From Saccoglossus kowalevskii (Eukaryota; Hemichordata; Enteropneusta; Harrimaniidae), in NCBI RefSeq assembly GCF_000003605.2, contig NW_003142391.1, positions 1-40,821 of the forward strand: 40,821 nt of DNA. Reading direction: 5' to 3'. Below the pieces are notes generated by a model, which searched no databases, was not told the DNA's origin, and saw nothing but the letters and a program-made list of their open reading frames with translations. Position numbers and translations under genes: made by a program. This document shows, piece after piece, positions 1 to 13,789 of the stretch (positions are counted from its first letter, which is position 1; each line of letters starts with the position of its first letter).

Positions 1-215
1 TTCATCATGGTTGACCACTAGGTATGCGTTGGTTACCTGTTCATTACACATACCAAATAGTGTGTCATTCCTGGTTGAACCACTAGGTATGCGTTGGTTA
101 CCTGTTCATTACGCACACCAAATTGTGAGTCACTCTTGGTTGAACCACTAGGTATGCGCTGGTTACCTGTTCATTACACATACCAAATTGTGAGTCACTC
201 TTGGTTGAACCAATA

Positions 216-249
216 GGTATGCGTTGGTTACCTGTTCATTACGCATACC
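216..249 (+). repeat. Example monomer with a perfect 9-bp dyad
   Basis: GGTATGCGT (216-224) is the exact reverse complement of ACGCATACC (241-249), separated by 16 bases. This layout recurs in every monomer at unit positions 1-9 and 26-34. It is perfect where the right arm is ACGCATACC and has one mismatch where that arm is ACACATACC or ATGCATACC. The arms could pair as a hairpin in a transcript or form a small cruciform, or they could be a two-site protein target. Only the symmetry is seen; any function is inference. Confidence 0.85.
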
Positions 250-1003
250 AAATTGTGGGTCATTCCCAGTTGAACCACTAGGTATGCGTTGGTTACCTGT
301 TCATTATGCATACCAAATTGTGAGTCACTCTTAGTTGAACCACTAGGTATGCGTTGGTTACCTGTTCATTACACATACCAAATTGTGTGTCACTCTTGGT
401 TGAACCACTAGGTATGCGTTGGTTACCTGTTCATTACACATACCAAATTGTGAGTCACTCTTGGTTGAACCACTAGGTATGCGTTGGTTACCTGTTCATT
501 ACACATACCAAATTGTGTGTCACTCTTGGTTGAACCACTAGGTATGTGTTAGTTACCTGTTCATTACACATACCAAATTGTGAGTCACTCTTGGTTGAAC
601 CACTAGGTATGCGTTGGTTATCTGTTTATTACACATACCAAATTGTGAGTCACTCTTGGTTGAACCACTAGTATGCGTTGGTTACCTGTTCATTACACAT
701 ACCAAATTGTGTGTCATTCCTGGTTGAACAACTAGTATGCGTTGGTTACCTGTTCATTACACATACCAAATTGTGTGTCACTCTTGGTTGAACCACTAGG
801 TATGCGTTGGTTACCTGTTCATTACGCATACCAAATTGTGAGTCACAATTGGTTGAACCACTAGGTATGCGTTGGTTACCTGTTCATTATGCATACCAAA
901 TTGTGTGTCACTCTTGGTTGAACCACTAGGTATGCGTTGGTTACCTGTTCATTACACATACCAAATTGTGTGTCACTCTTGGTTGAACCACTAGGTATGC
1001 GTT

Positions 1004-1620
1004 GGTTACCTGTTCATTATGCATACCAAATTGTGAGTCACTCTTGGTTGAACCACTAGGTATGCGTTGGTTACCTGTTCATTACGCATACCAAATTGTG
1101 TGTCACACTTGGTTGAACCACTAGGTATGCGTTGGTTACCTGTTCATTACGCATACCAAATTGTGAGTCACAATTGGTTGAACCACTAGGTATGCGTTGG
1201 TTACCTGTTCATTATGCATACCAAATTGTGTGTCACTCTTGGTTGAACCACTAGGTATGCGTTGGTTACCTGTTCATTACACATACCAAATTGTGTGTCA
1301 CTCTTGGTTGAACCACTAGGTATGCGTTGGTTACAAGTTCATTATGCATACCAAATTGTGAGTCACTCTTGGTTGAACCACTAGGTATGCGTTGGTTACC
1401 CGTTCATTACACATACCAAATTGTGTGTCACTCTTGGTTGAACCACTAGTATGCGTTGGTTACCCGTTCATTACACATACCAAATTGTGTGTCACTCTTG
1501 GTTGAACCACTAGTATGCGTTGGTTATCTGTCCATTATGCATACCAAATTGTGTGTCATTCCTGGTTGACCACTAGGTATGCGTTGGTTACCTGTTCGTT
1601 ATGCATACCAAATGTGAGTC
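1004..1620 (+). repeat. Block duplicated at about 16141-16757
   Basis: About nine monomers with the same order of variants as 16141-16757, at an offset of 15137-15139 bp. Shared markers are GTCACACTTGG (near 1104), GTCACAATTGG (1168), TTACAAGTTC (1331), a CTAGTATG deletion (1510), TATCTGTCC (1525) and the shortened ACCAAATGTGAG (1608). The shared single-base deletions make common descent by block duplication more likely than chance similarity between monomers. Confidence 0.75.
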
Positions 1621-1665
1621 ACTCTGGTGAACACTAGGTATGCGTTGGTTACCTGTCGTTATGCA
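1441..1665 (+). repeat. Monomers with a cluster of one-base deletions
   Basis: Within about 225 bp roughly eight single bases are missing relative to the 65-bp unit. They lie near 1449, 1512, 1568, 1612, 1624, 1628, 1631 and 1656, mostly in short runs of the same base (GG, AA, TT, CC). Most of the array holds register for kilobases, so this is unusual. Two of the deletions are shared with 16.65-16.75 kb and are therefore probably real. The others could be replication slippage or long-read consensus errors. Confidence 0.7.
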
Positions 1666-1679
1666 TACCAAATTGTGAG

Positions 1680-4600
1680 TCACTCTTGGTTGAACCACTA
1701 GGTATGCGTTGGTTACCCGTTCATTACACATACCAAATTGTGTGTCACTCTTGGTTGAACCACTAGGTATGCATTGGTTACCCGTTCATTACACATACCA
1801 AATTGTGAGTCACTCTTGGTTGAACCACTAGGTATGCGTTGGTTATCTGTCCATTATGCATACCAAATTGTGTGTCATTCCTGGTTGAACCACTAGGTGT
1901 GCATTGGTTACCTGTTCGTTATGCATACCAAATTGTGAGTCACTCTTGGTTGAACCACTAGGTATGCGTTGGTTACCCGTTCATTACACATACCAAATTG
2001 TGTGTCACTCTTGGTTGAACCAATAGGTATGCGTTGGTTACCTGTTCATTACGCATACCAAATTGTGGGTCATTCCCAGTTGAACCACTAGGTATGCGTT
2101 GGTTACCTGTTCATTATGCATACCAAATTGTGAGTCACTCTTAGTTGAACCACTAGGTATGCGTTGGTTACCTGTTCATTACACATACCAAATTGTGTGT
2201 CACTCTTGGTTGAACCACTAGGTATGCGTTGGTTACCTGTTCATTACACATACCAAATTGTGTGTCACTCTTGGTTGAACCACTAGGTATGTGTTAGTTA
2301 CCTGTTCATTACACATACCAAATTGTGAGTCACTCTTGGTTGAACCACTAGGTATGCGTTGGTTACCTGTTCATTACGCATACCAAATTGTGAGTCACTG
2401 TTGGTTGAACCAATAGGTATGCGTGTGTTACCTGTTCATTACACATACCAAATTGTGTGTCACTCTTGGTTGAACCACTAGGTATGCGTTGGTTACCTGT
2501 TCATTACGCATACCAAATTGTGTGTCACTATTGGTTGAACCACTTGGTATGCGTTGGTTACCTGTTCATTATGCATACCAAATTGTGTGTCATTCCTGGT
2601 TGAACCACTAGGTATGCGTTGGTTACCTGTTCATTACACATACCAAATTGTGAGTCATTCCTGGTTGAACCACTAGGTATGCGTTGGTTACCTGTTCATT
2701 ACACATACCAAATTGTGTGTCATTCCTGGTTGAACCACTAGGTATGCGTTGGTTACCTGTTCATTATGCATACCAAATTGTGAGTCACTCTTGGTTGAAC
2801 CACTAGGTATGCGTTGGTTACCTGTTCATTATGCATACCAAATTGTGAGTCACTCTTGGTTGAACCACTAGGTATGCGTTGGTTACCTGTTCATTACGCA
2901 TACCAAATTGTGAGTCACTCTTAGTTGAACCACTAGGTATGCGTTGGTTACCTGTTCGTTATGCATACCAAATTGTGAGTCACTCTTGGTTGAACCACTA
3001 GGTATGCGTTGGTTACCCGTTCATTACGCATACCAAATTGTGTGTCACTCTTGGTTGAACCACTAGGTATGCATTGGTTACCCGTTCATTACACATACCA
3101 AATTGTGTGTCACTCTTGGTTGAACCACTAGGTATGCGTTGGTTACCCGTTCATTACACATACCAAATTGTGAGTCACTCTTGGTTGAACCACTAGGTAT
3201 GCGTTGGTTATCTGTCCATTATGCATACCAAATTGTGTGTCATTCCTGGTTGAACCACTAGGTATGCATTGGTTACCTGTTCGTTATGCATACCAAATTG
3301 TGAGTCACTCTTGGTTGAACCACTAGGTATGCGTTGGTTACCCGTTCATTATACATACCAAATTGTGTGTCACTCTTGGTTGAACCACTAGGTATGCGTT
3401 GGTTACCCGTTCATTACACATACCAAATTGTGAGTCACTCTTGGTTGAACCACTATGTATGCGTTGGTTACCTGTTCATTACACATACCAAATTGTGAGT
3501 CACTCTTGGTTGAACCACTAGGTATGCGTTGGTTACCTGTTCATTACGCATACCAAATTGTGTGTCACTCTTGGTTGAACCACTAGGTATGCGTTGGTTA
3601 CCTGTTCATTATGCATACCAAATTGTGAGTCACTCTTGGTTGAACCACTAGGTATGCGTTGGTTACCCGTTCATTACACATACCAAATTGCGAGTCACTC
3701 TTGGTTGAACCACTAGGTATGCGTTGGTTACCTGTTCATTACACATACCAAATTGTGTGTCACTCTTGGTTGAACCACTAGGTATGCGTTGGTTACCTGT
3801 TCATTATGCATACCAAATTGTGAGTCACTCTTGGTTGAACCACTAGGTATGCGTTGGTTACCCGTTCATTACACATACCAAATTGTGTGTCACTCTTGGT
3901 TGAACCACTAGGTATGCGTTGGTTACCCGTTCATTACACATACCAAATTGTGTGTCACTCTTGGTTGAACCACGAGGTATGCGTTGGTTATCTGTTTATT
4001 ATGCATACCAAATTGTGAGACACTCTTGGTTGAACCAGTAGGTATGCGTTGGTTACCTGTTCATTACGCATACCAAATTGTGTGTCACACTTGGTTGAAC
4101 CACTAGGTATGCGTTGGTTACCTGTTCATTACGCATACCAAATTGTGAGTCACTCTTGGTTGAACCACTAGGTATGCGTTGGTTACCTGTTCATTATGCA
4201 TACCAAATTGTGTGTCATTCCTGGTTGAACCACTAGGTATGCGTTGGTTACCTGTTCATTACGCCTACCAAATTGTGAGTCACTCCTGGTTGAACCACTA
4301 GGTATGCGTTGGTTACCTGTTCATTACACATACCAAATTGTGTGTCACTCTTGGTTGAACCACTAGGTATGTGTTAGTTACCTGTTCATTACACATACCA
4401 AATTGTGAGTCACTCTTGGTTGAACCACTAGGTATGCGTTGGTTACCTGTTCATTACGCATACCAAATTGTGAGTCACTCTTGGTTGAACCAATAGGTAT
4501 GCGTGTGTTACCTGTTCATTACACATACCAAATTGTGTGTCACTCTTGGTTGAACCACTAGGTATGCGTTGGTTACCTGTTCATTACACATACCAAATTG

Positions 4601-5900
4601 TGTGTCACTCTTGGTTGAACCACTAGGTATGCGTTGGTTACCTGTTCATTACGCATACCAAATTGTGAGTCACTCTTGGTTGAACCACTAGGTATGATTT
4701 GGTTACCTGTTCATTACACATACCAAATTGTGTGTCACTCTTGGTTGAACCACTAGGTATGCGTTGGTTACCTGTTCATTACACATATCAAAGTGTGTGT
4801 CATTCCTGATTGAACCACTACATATGCGTTGGTTACCTGTTCATTACACATACCAAATTGTGTGTCACTCTTGGTTGAACCACTAGGTATGCATTGGTTA
4901 CCTGTTCATTACGCATACCAAATTGTGTGTCATTCCTGGTTGAACCAATAGGTATGCGTTGGTTACCTGTTCATTATGCATACCAAATTGTGAGTCACTC
5001 CTGGTTGAACCACTAGGTATGCGTTGGTTACCCGTTCATTATGCATACCAAAGTGTGTGTCACTCTTGGTTGAACCACTAGGTATGCGTTGGTTTCCTGT
5101 TCATTACGCATACCAAATTGTGTGTCACTCTTGGTTGAACCACTAGGTATGCGTTGGTTACCTGTTCATTACGCATACCAAATTGTGAGTCACTCTTGGT
5201 TGAACCACTAGGTATGCGTTGGTTACCTGTTCATTATGCATACCAAATTGTGTGTCACTCTTGGTTGAAGCACTAGGTATGCGTTGGTTACCTGTTCATT
5301 ACGCCTACCAAATTGTGTGTCACTCTTGGTTGAACCACTAGGTATGCGTTGGTGACCTGTTCATTATGCATACCAAATTGTGAGTCACTCTTGGTTGAAC
5401 CACTATATATGCGTTGGTTACCTGTTCATTACGCCTACCAAATTGTGTGTCTCTCTTGGTTGAACCACTAGGTATGCGTTGGTTACCTGTTCATTACGCA
5501 TACCAAATTGTGAGTCACTCTTCGTTGAACCACTAGGTATGCGTTGGTTATCTGTTTATTACACATACCAAATTGTGAGTCACTCTTGGTTGAACCACTA
5601 GGTATGCGTTGGTTACCTGTTCATTACACATACCAAATTGTGTGTCACTCTTGGTTGAACCACTAGGTATGCGTTGGTTACCTGTTCATTACGCATACCA
5701 AATTGTGAGTCACTCTTGGTTGAACCACTAGGTATGCGTTGGTTACCTGTTCATTACACATATCAAATTGTGTGTCATTCCTGGTTGAACCACTAGTATG
5801 CGTTGGTAACCTGTTCATCACACATACCAAATTGTGTGTCACTCTTGGTTGAAACCACTAGGTATGCGTTGGTTACCTGTTCATTATGCATACCAAATTG
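1680..5900 (+). repeat. Long block, first copy (paralogous to 19.9-23.0 kb and parts of 25.5-29.45 kb)
   Basis: About 65 monomers whose rare variants recur in the same order elsewhere. Markers include GGTGTGCATTGG (1896), GTGGGTCATTCCC (2065), GGTATGTGTTAG (2287), GCGTGTGTTACC (2421), CACTTGGTATGC (2541), ATTATACATACC (3349), CACGAGG (3971), CACTACATATGCG (4816), TTGAAGCACTAGG (5265), CACTATATATGCG (5401) and GTCTCTCTTGG (5449). The same markers are found at 20159-22550 with offsets of about 18263, 18328, 18133 and 17093 bp, so the second copy has gained or lost whole monomers. A third, partial copy begins near 25510. Confidence 0.75.
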
Positions 5901-6299
5901 TGAGTCACTCTTGGGTGAACCACTAGGTATGCGTTGGTTACCCGTTCATTACACATACCAAATTGCGAGTCACTCTTGGTTGAACCACTAGGTATGCGTT
6001 GGTTACCTGTTCATTACACATACCAAATTGTGTGTCACTCTTGGTTGAACCACTAGGTATGCGTTGGTTACCTGTTCATTATGCATACCAAATTGTGTGT
6101 CACTCTTGGTTGAACCACTAGGTATGCGTTGGTTACCTGTTCATTATACAAACCAAATTGTGTGTCACTCTTGGTTGAACCACTAGGTATGCGTTGGTTA
6201 CCTGTTCATTACGCATACCAAATTGTGTGTCACTCTTCGTTGAACCACTAGGTATGCGTTGGTTACCTGTTCATTACGCATACCAAATTGTGAGTCACT

Positions 6300-7730
6300 C
6301 TTGGTTGAACCAATAGGTATGCGTGTGTTACCTGTTCATTACACATACCAAATTGTGTGTCACTCTTGGTTGAACCACTAGGTATGCGTTGGTTACCTGT
6401 TCATTACGCATACCAAATTGTGTGTCACTATTGGTTGAACAACTAGGTATGCGTTGGTTACCTGTTCATTATGCATACCAAATTGTGTGTCATTCCTGGG
6501 TGAACCACTAGGTATGCGTTGGTTACCTGTTCATTACGCCTACCAAATTGTGAGTAACTCATGGTTGAACCACTAGGTATGCGTTGGTTACCCGTTCATT
6601 ATGCATACAAAATTGTGTGTCACTCTTGGTTGAACCACTAGGTATGCGTTGGTTACCTGTTCATTACGCACACCAAATTGTGTGTCACTCTTGGTTGAAC
6701 CACTAGGTATGCGTTGGTTACCTGTTCATTACGCATACCAAATTGTGTGTCACTCTTCGTTGAACCACTAGGTATGCGTTGGTTACCTGTTCATTACGCA
6801 TACCAAATTGTGAGTCACTCTTGGTTGAACCAATAGGTATGCGTGTGTTACCTGTTCATTACACATACCAAATTGTGTGTCACTCTTGGTTGAACCACTA
6901 GGTATGCCTTGGTTACCTGTTCATTATGCATACCAAATTGTGTGTCACTCTTGGTTGAACCACTAGGTATGCGTTGGTTACCTGTTCATTATGCATACCA
7001 AATTGTGTGTCACTCTTGGTTGAACCACTAGGTATGCGTTGGTTACCCGTTCGTTACACATACCAAATTGCGATACACTCTTGGTTGAACCACTAGGTAT
7101 GCGTTGGTAACCTGTTCATTACACATACCAAATTGTGTGTCACTCTTGGTTGAACCACTAGGTATGCGTTGGTTACCTGTTCATTATGCATACCAAATTG
7201 AGAGTCACTCTTGGTTGAACCACTAGGTATGCGTTGGTTACCCGTTCATTACACATACCAAATTGTGTGTCACTCTTGGTTGAACCACTAGGTATTCGTT
7301 GGTTACCCGTTCATTACACATACCAAATTGTGTGTCACTCTTGGTTGAACCACTAGGTATGCGTTGGTTATCTGTTTATTATGCATACCAAATTGTGAGT
7401 CACTCTTGGTTGAACCACTAGGTATGCGTTGGTTACCTATTCATTACGCATACCAAATTGTGTGTCACACTTGGTTGAACCACTAGGTATGCGTTGGTTA
7501 CCTGTTCATTACGCATACCAAATTGTGAGTCACTCTTGGTTGAACCACTAGGTATGCGTTGGTTACCTGTTCATTATGCGTACCAAATTGTGTGTCACTC
7601 TTGGTTGAACCACTAGGTATGCGTTGGTTACCTGTTCATTACACATACCAAATTGTGTGTCACTCTTGGTTGAACCACTAGGTATGCGTTGGTTACCTGT
7701 TCATTACGCATACCAAATTGTGTGTCACTC
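6300..7730 (+). repeat. 22-monomer block duplicated at about 16765-18070
   Basis: Rare variants shared with 16.77-18.07 kb in the same order: GCGTGTGTTACC, GAACAACTAGG (6438), GTAACTCATGG (6553), CATACAAAATTG (6605), TATGCCTTGG (6903), TTGCGATACACTC (7068), GGTATTCGTTGG (7291) and ACCTATTCATTACG (7436). The offset is 10463 bp at the start and 10333 bp from 6901 onward, so the second copy lacks exactly two monomers (130 bp) near 6740-6900. Outside these ends the variant order no longer matches. Confidence 0.75.
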
Positions 7731-7849
7731 TTGATTGAACCACTAGGTATGCGTTGGTTACCTGTTCATTATGCATACCAAATTGTGTGTCATTCCTGGT
7801 TGAACCACTAGGTATGCGTTGGTTACCTGTTCATTACGCCTACCAAATT

Positions 7850-8580
7850 GTGAGTCACTCCTGGTTGAACCACTAGGTATGCGTTGGTTACCTGTTCATT
7901 ATGCATACCAAATTGTGTGTCATTCCTGGTTGAACCACTAGGTATGCGTTGGTTACCTGTTCATTACGCCTACCAAATTGTGAGTCACTCCTGGTTGAAC
8001 CACTAGGTATGCGTTGGTTACAAGTTCATTATGCATACCAAATTGTGAGTCACTCTTGGTTGAACCACTAGGTATGCGTTGGTTACCCGTTCATTACACA
8101 TACCAAATTGTGTGTCACTCTTGGTTGAACCACTAGGTATGCGTTGGTTACCCGTTCATTACACATACCAAATTGTGTGTCACTCTTGGTTGAACCACTA
8201 GGTATGCGTTGGTTATCTGTCCTTTATGCATACCAAATTGTGTGTCATTCCTGGTTGAACCACTAGGTATGCGTTGGTTACCTGTTCGTTATGCATACCA
8301 AATTGTGAGTCACTCTTGGTTGAACCACTAGGTATGCGTTGGTTACCCGTTCATTACACATACCAAATTGTGTGACACTCTTGGTTGAACCACTAGGTAT
8401 GCGTTGGTTACCCATTCATTACACATACCAAATTGTGAGTCACTCTTGGTTGAACCACTATGTATGCGTTGGTTACCTGTTCATTACACATACCAAATTG
8501 TGAGTCATTCTTGGTTGAACCACTAGGTATGCGTTGGTTACCTGTTCATTAAGCATACCAAATTGTGTGTCACTCTTGGT
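7850..8580 (+). repeat. Block duplicated at about 14220-14950
   Basis: Eleven monomers in the same variant order as 14220-14950, at an offset of exactly 6370 bp (98 monomers). Markers are TTACAAGTTC (8018), TATCTGTCCTTTATG (8214), GTGTGACACTC (8371), ACCCATTCATT (8410) and CACTATGTATGCG (8457). Part of the same series also appears at 27.67-28.2 kb. Confidence 0.7.
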
Positions 8581-9949
8581 TGAACCAATAGGTATGCGTT
8601 GGTTACCTGTTCATTACACATACCAAATTGTGTGTCATTCCTGGTTGAACCACTAGGTATGCGTTGGTTACCTGTTCATTACGCATACCAAATTGTGAGT
8701 CACTCTTGGTTGAACCACTAGGTATGCGTTGGTTACCTGTTCATTACGCATACCAAATTGTGTGTCACTCTTGATTGAACCACTAGGTATGCGTTGGTTA
8801 CCTGTTCATTATGCATACCAAATTGTGTGTCATTCCTGGTTGAACCACTAGGTATGCGTTGGTTACCTGTTCATTACGCCTACCAAATTGTGAGTCACTC
8901 TTGGTTGAACCACTAGGTATGCGTTGGTTACCTGTTCATTACACATACCAAATTTTTTGTCATTATTGGTTGAACCACTAGGTATGCGTTGGTTACCTGT
9001 TCATTACACATACCAAATTGTGTGTCACTCTTGGTTGAACCACTAGGTATGCGTTGGTTACCTGTTCATTACGCATACCAAATTGTGAGTCACTCTTGGT
9101 TGAACCACTAGGTATGCGTTGGTTACCTGTTCATTACACATATCAAATTGTGTGTCATTCCTGGTTGAACCACTAGGTATGCGTTGGTAACCTGTTCGTT
9201 ATGCATACCAAATTGTGAGTCACTCTTGGTTGAACCACTAGGTATGCGTTGGTTACCCATTCATTACACATACCAAATTGTGTGTCACTCTTGGTTGAAC
9301 CACTAGGTATGCGTTGGTTACCCATTCATTACACATACCAAATTGTGAGTCACTCTTGGTTGAACCACTAGGTATGCGTTGGTTATCTGTTTATTATGCA
9401 TACCAAATTGTGAGTCACTCTTGGTTGAACCACTAGGTATGCGTTGGTTACCTGTTCATTACACATACCAAATTGTGTGTCACTCTTGGTTGAACCACTA
9501 GGTATGCGTTGGTTACCTGTTCATTACGCATACCAAATTGTGTGTCACACTTGGTTGAACCACTAGGTATGCGTTGGTTACCTGTTCATTACGCATACCA
9601 AATTGTGAGTCACTCTTGGTTGAACCACTAGGTATGCGTTGGTTACCTGTTCATTATGCATACCAAATTGTGTGTCACTCTTGGTTGAACCACTAGGTAT
9701 GCGTTGGTTACCTGTTCATTACACATACCAAATTGTGTGTCACTCTTGGTTGAACCACTAGGTATGCGTTGGTTACCTGTTCATTACGCATACCAAATTG
9801 TGTGTCACTCTTCGTTGAACCACTAGGTATGCGTTGGTTACCTGTTCATTACGCATACCAAATTGGGAGTCACTCTTGGTTGAACCAATAGGTATGCGTG
9901 TGTTACCTGTTCATTACACATACCAAATTGTGTGTCACTCTTGGTTGAA

Positions 9950-10930
9950 CCATTAGGTATGCATTGGTTACCTGTTCATTATGCATACCAAATTGTGTGT
10001 CATTCCTGGTTGAACCACTAGGTATGCGTTGGTTACCTGTTCATTACACATACCAAATTGTGAGTCATTCCTGGTTGAACCACTAGGTATGCGTTGGTTA
10101 CCTGTTCATAACACATACCAAATTGTGTGTCATTCCTGGTTGAACCACTAGGTATGCGTTGGTTACCTGTTCATTACGCATACCAAATTGTGAGTCACTC
10201 TTGGTTGAACCAATAGGTATGCGTTGGTTACCTGTTCATTACACATACCAAATTGTGTGTCATTCCTGGTTGAACCACTAGGTATGCGTTGGTTACCTGT
10301 TCATTACGCATACCAAATTGTGAGTCACTCTTGGTTGAACCACTAGGTATGCGTTGGTTACCTGTTCATTACGCATACCAAATTGTGTGTCACTCTTGAT
10401 TGAACCACTAGGTATGCGTTGGTTACCTGTTCATTATGCATACCAAATTGTGTGTCATTCCTGGTTGAACCACTAGGTATGCGTTGGTTACCTGTTCATT
10501 ACGCCTACCAAATTGTGAGTCACTCCTGGTTGAACCACTAGGTATGCGTTGGTTACAAGTTCATTATGCATACCAAATTGTGAGTCACTCTTGGTTGAAC
10601 CACTAGGTATGCGTTGGTTACCCGTTCATTACACATACCAAATTGTGTGTCACTCTTGGTTGAACCACTAGGTATGCGTTGGTTACCCGTTCATTACACA
10701 TACCAAATTGTGTGTCACTCTTGGTTGAACCACTAGGTATGCGTTGGTTATCTGTCCATTATGCATACCAAATTGAGTGTCATTCCTGGTTGAACCACTA
10801 GGTATGCGTTGGTTACCTGTTCGTTATGCATACCAAATTGTGAGTCACTCTTGGTTGAACCACTAGGTATGCGTTGGTTACCCGTTCATTACACATACCA
10901 AATTGTGAGTCACTCTTGGTTGAACCACTA
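9950..10930 (+). repeat. Block recurring at about 13790-14760 and 27180-28200
   Basis: About 15 monomers, marked by TGTTCATAACACATACC (10104), TTGATTGAACC (10397), ACGCCTACC (10501), TTACAAGTTC (10553) and a TATCTGTCC monomer (10749). The offset to the second copy is exactly 3835 bp (59 monomers). The offset from the second to the third copy is 13453 bp (207 monomers minus 2). Confidence 0.7.
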
Positions 10931-12239
10931 GGTATGCGTTGGTTACCTGTTCATTACACATACCAAATTGTGTGTCATTCCTGGTTGAACCACTATGTAT
11001 CCGTTGGTTACCTGTTCATTACACATACCAAATTGTGTGTCACTCTTGGTTGAACCACTAGGTATGCGTTGGTTTCCTGTTCATTATGCATACCAAATTG
11101 TGAGTCACTCTTGGTTGAACCAATAGGTATGCGTGTGTTACCTGTTCATTACACATACCAAATTGTGTGTCACTCTTGGTTGAACCACTAGGTATGCGTT
11201 GGTTACCCGTTCATTACACATACCAAATTGCGAGTCACTCTTGGTTGAACCACTAGGTATGCGTTGGTTACCTGTTCATTACACATACCAAATTGTGTGT
11301 CATTCCTGGTTGAACCACTAGGTATGCGTTGGTTACCTGTTCATTATGCATACCAAATTGTGTGTCATTCCTGGTTGAACCACTAGGTATGCGTTGGTTA
11401 CCTGTTCATTACGCCTACCAAATTGTGAGTCACTCCTGGTTGAACCACTAGGTATGCGTTGGTTACCCATTCATTACACATACCAAATTGTGTGTCACTC
11501 TTGCTTGAACCACTAGGTATGCGTTGGTTATCTGTTTATTATGCATACCAAATTGAGAGTCACTCTTGGTTGAACCACTAGGTATGCGTTGGTTACCTGT
11601 TCATTACACATACCAAATTGTGTGTCACTCTTGGTTGAACCACTAGGTATGCGTTGGTTACCTGTTCATTACGCATACCAAATTGTGTGTCACACTTGGT
11701 TGAACCACTAGGTATGCGTTGGTTACCTGTTCATTGCGCATACCAAATTGTGAGTCACTCTTGGTTGAACCACTAGGTATGCGTTGGTTACCTGTTCATT
11801 ATGCATACCAAATTGTGTGTCACTCTTGGTTGAACCACTAGGTATGCGTTGGTTACCTGTTCATTATACAAACCAAATTGTGTGTCACTCTTGGTTGAAC
11901 CACTAGGTATGCGTTGGTTACCTGTTCATTACACATACCAAATTGTGTGTCACTCTTCGTTGAACCACTAGGTATGCATTGTTTACCTGTTCATTACGCA
12001 TACCAAATTGTGAGTCACTCTTGGTTGAACCACTAGGTATGCGTTGGTTACCTGTTCATTACACATACCAAATTGTGTGTCATTCCTGGTTGAACCACTA
12101 GGTATGCATTGGTTACCTGTTCATTACACATACCAAATTGTGTGTCACTCTTGGTTGAACCACTAGGTATGCGTTGGTTACCTGTTCATTACACATACCA
12201 AATTGTGTGTCACTCTTGGTTGAACCACTAGGTATGCGT

Positions 12240-13400
12240 TGGTTACCTGTTCATTACACATACCAAATTGTGTGTCATTCCTGATTGAACCACTACATAT
12301 GCGTTGGTTACCTGTTCATTACACATACCAAATTGTGTGTCACTCTTGGTTGAACCACTAGGTATGCGTTGGTTACCTGTTCATTACGCATACCAAATTG
12401 TGTGTCATTCCTGGTTGAACCAATAGGTATGCGTTGGTTACCTGTTCATTATGCATACCAAATTGTGAGTCACTCCTGGTTGAACCACTAGGTATGCGTT
12501 GGTTACCCGTTCATTATGCATACCAAAGTGTGTGTCACTCTTGGTTGAACCACTAGGTATGCGTTGGTTTCCTGTTCATTACGCATCCCAAATTGTGTGT
12601 CACTCTTGGTTGAACCACTAGGTATGCGTTGGTTACCTGTTCATTACGCATACCAAATTGTGTGTCACTCTTGGTTGAACCATTAGGTATGCGTTGGTTA
12701 CCTGTTCATTATGCATACCAAATTGTGTGTCACTCTTGGTTGAACCACTAGGTATGCGTTGGTTACCTGTTCATTACGCCTACCAAATTGTGTGTCACTC
12801 TTGGTTGAACCACTAGGTATGCGTTGGTTACCTGTTCATTACGCCTACCTAATTGTGTGTCACTCTTGGTTGAACCACTAGGTATGCGTTGGTTACCTGC
12901 TCATTACGCATACCAAATTGTGAGTCACTCTTCGTTGAACCACTAGGTATGCGTTGGTTATCTGTTTATTACACATATCAAATTGTGAGTCACTCTTGGT
13001 TGAACCACTAGGTATGCGTTGGTTACCTGTTCATTACACATACCAAATTTTGTGTCATTCCTGGTTGAACCACTAGGTATGCGTTGGTTACCTGTTCATT
13101 ACACATACCAAATTGTGTGTCACTCTTGGTTGAACCACTAGGTATGCGTTGGTTACCTGTTCATTACGCATACCAAATTGTGAGTCACTCTTGGTTGAAC
13201 CACTAGGTATGCGTTGGTTACCTGTTCATTACACATACCAAATTGTGTGTCATTCCTGGTTGAACCACTAGGTATGCGTTGGTAACCTGTTCATCACACA
13301 TACCAAATTGTGTGTCACTCTTGGTTGAACCACTAGGTATGCGTTGGTTACCTGTTCATTACGCATACCAAATTGTGTGTCATTCCTGGTTGAACCACTA
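12240..13400 (+). repeat. Block recurring at about 24525-25440
   Basis: Starts with the marker CTGATTGAACCACTACATATGCG (near 12281-12303), followed by CAATAGG, ACCAAAGTGTG, a GGTTTCCTG monomer, ACGCCTACC and GGTAACCTGTTCATCACAC (13287). The marker CACTACATATG stands at 4816, 12291, 24574 and 28604, that is 115 monomers, 189 monomers minus 2, and 62 monomers apart. The 24.5-kb copy lacks at least one monomer present here. Confidence 0.65.
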
Positions 13401-13789
13401 GGTATGCGTTGGTTACCTGTTCATTATACATACCAAATTGTGAGTCACTCTTGGTTGAACCACTAGGTATGCGTTGGTTACCTGTTCATTACGCATACCA
13501 AATTGTGTGTCACTCTTGGTTGAACCACTAGGTATGCGTTGGTTACCTGTTCATTACGCATACCAAATTGTGTGTCACTCTTCGTTGAACCACTAGGTAT
13601 GCGTTGGTTACCTGTTCATTACGCATTCCAAATTGTGAGTCACTCTTGGTTGAACCAATAGGTATGCGTGTGTTACCTGTTCATTACACATACCAAATTG
13701 TGTGTCACTCTTGGTTGAACCACTAGGTATGTGTTGGTTACCTGTTCATTACGCATACCAAATTGTGTGTCACTATTGGTTGAACCACT

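Noticed and set aside
5803-5991. 62-codon open frame, plus strand
   Set aside because: It is translated satellite covering three monomers; it starts at a TTG and depends on a one-base insertion (GAAACC at 5851) and a nearby deletion. No ribosome-binding or splice context and no non-repeat sequence.
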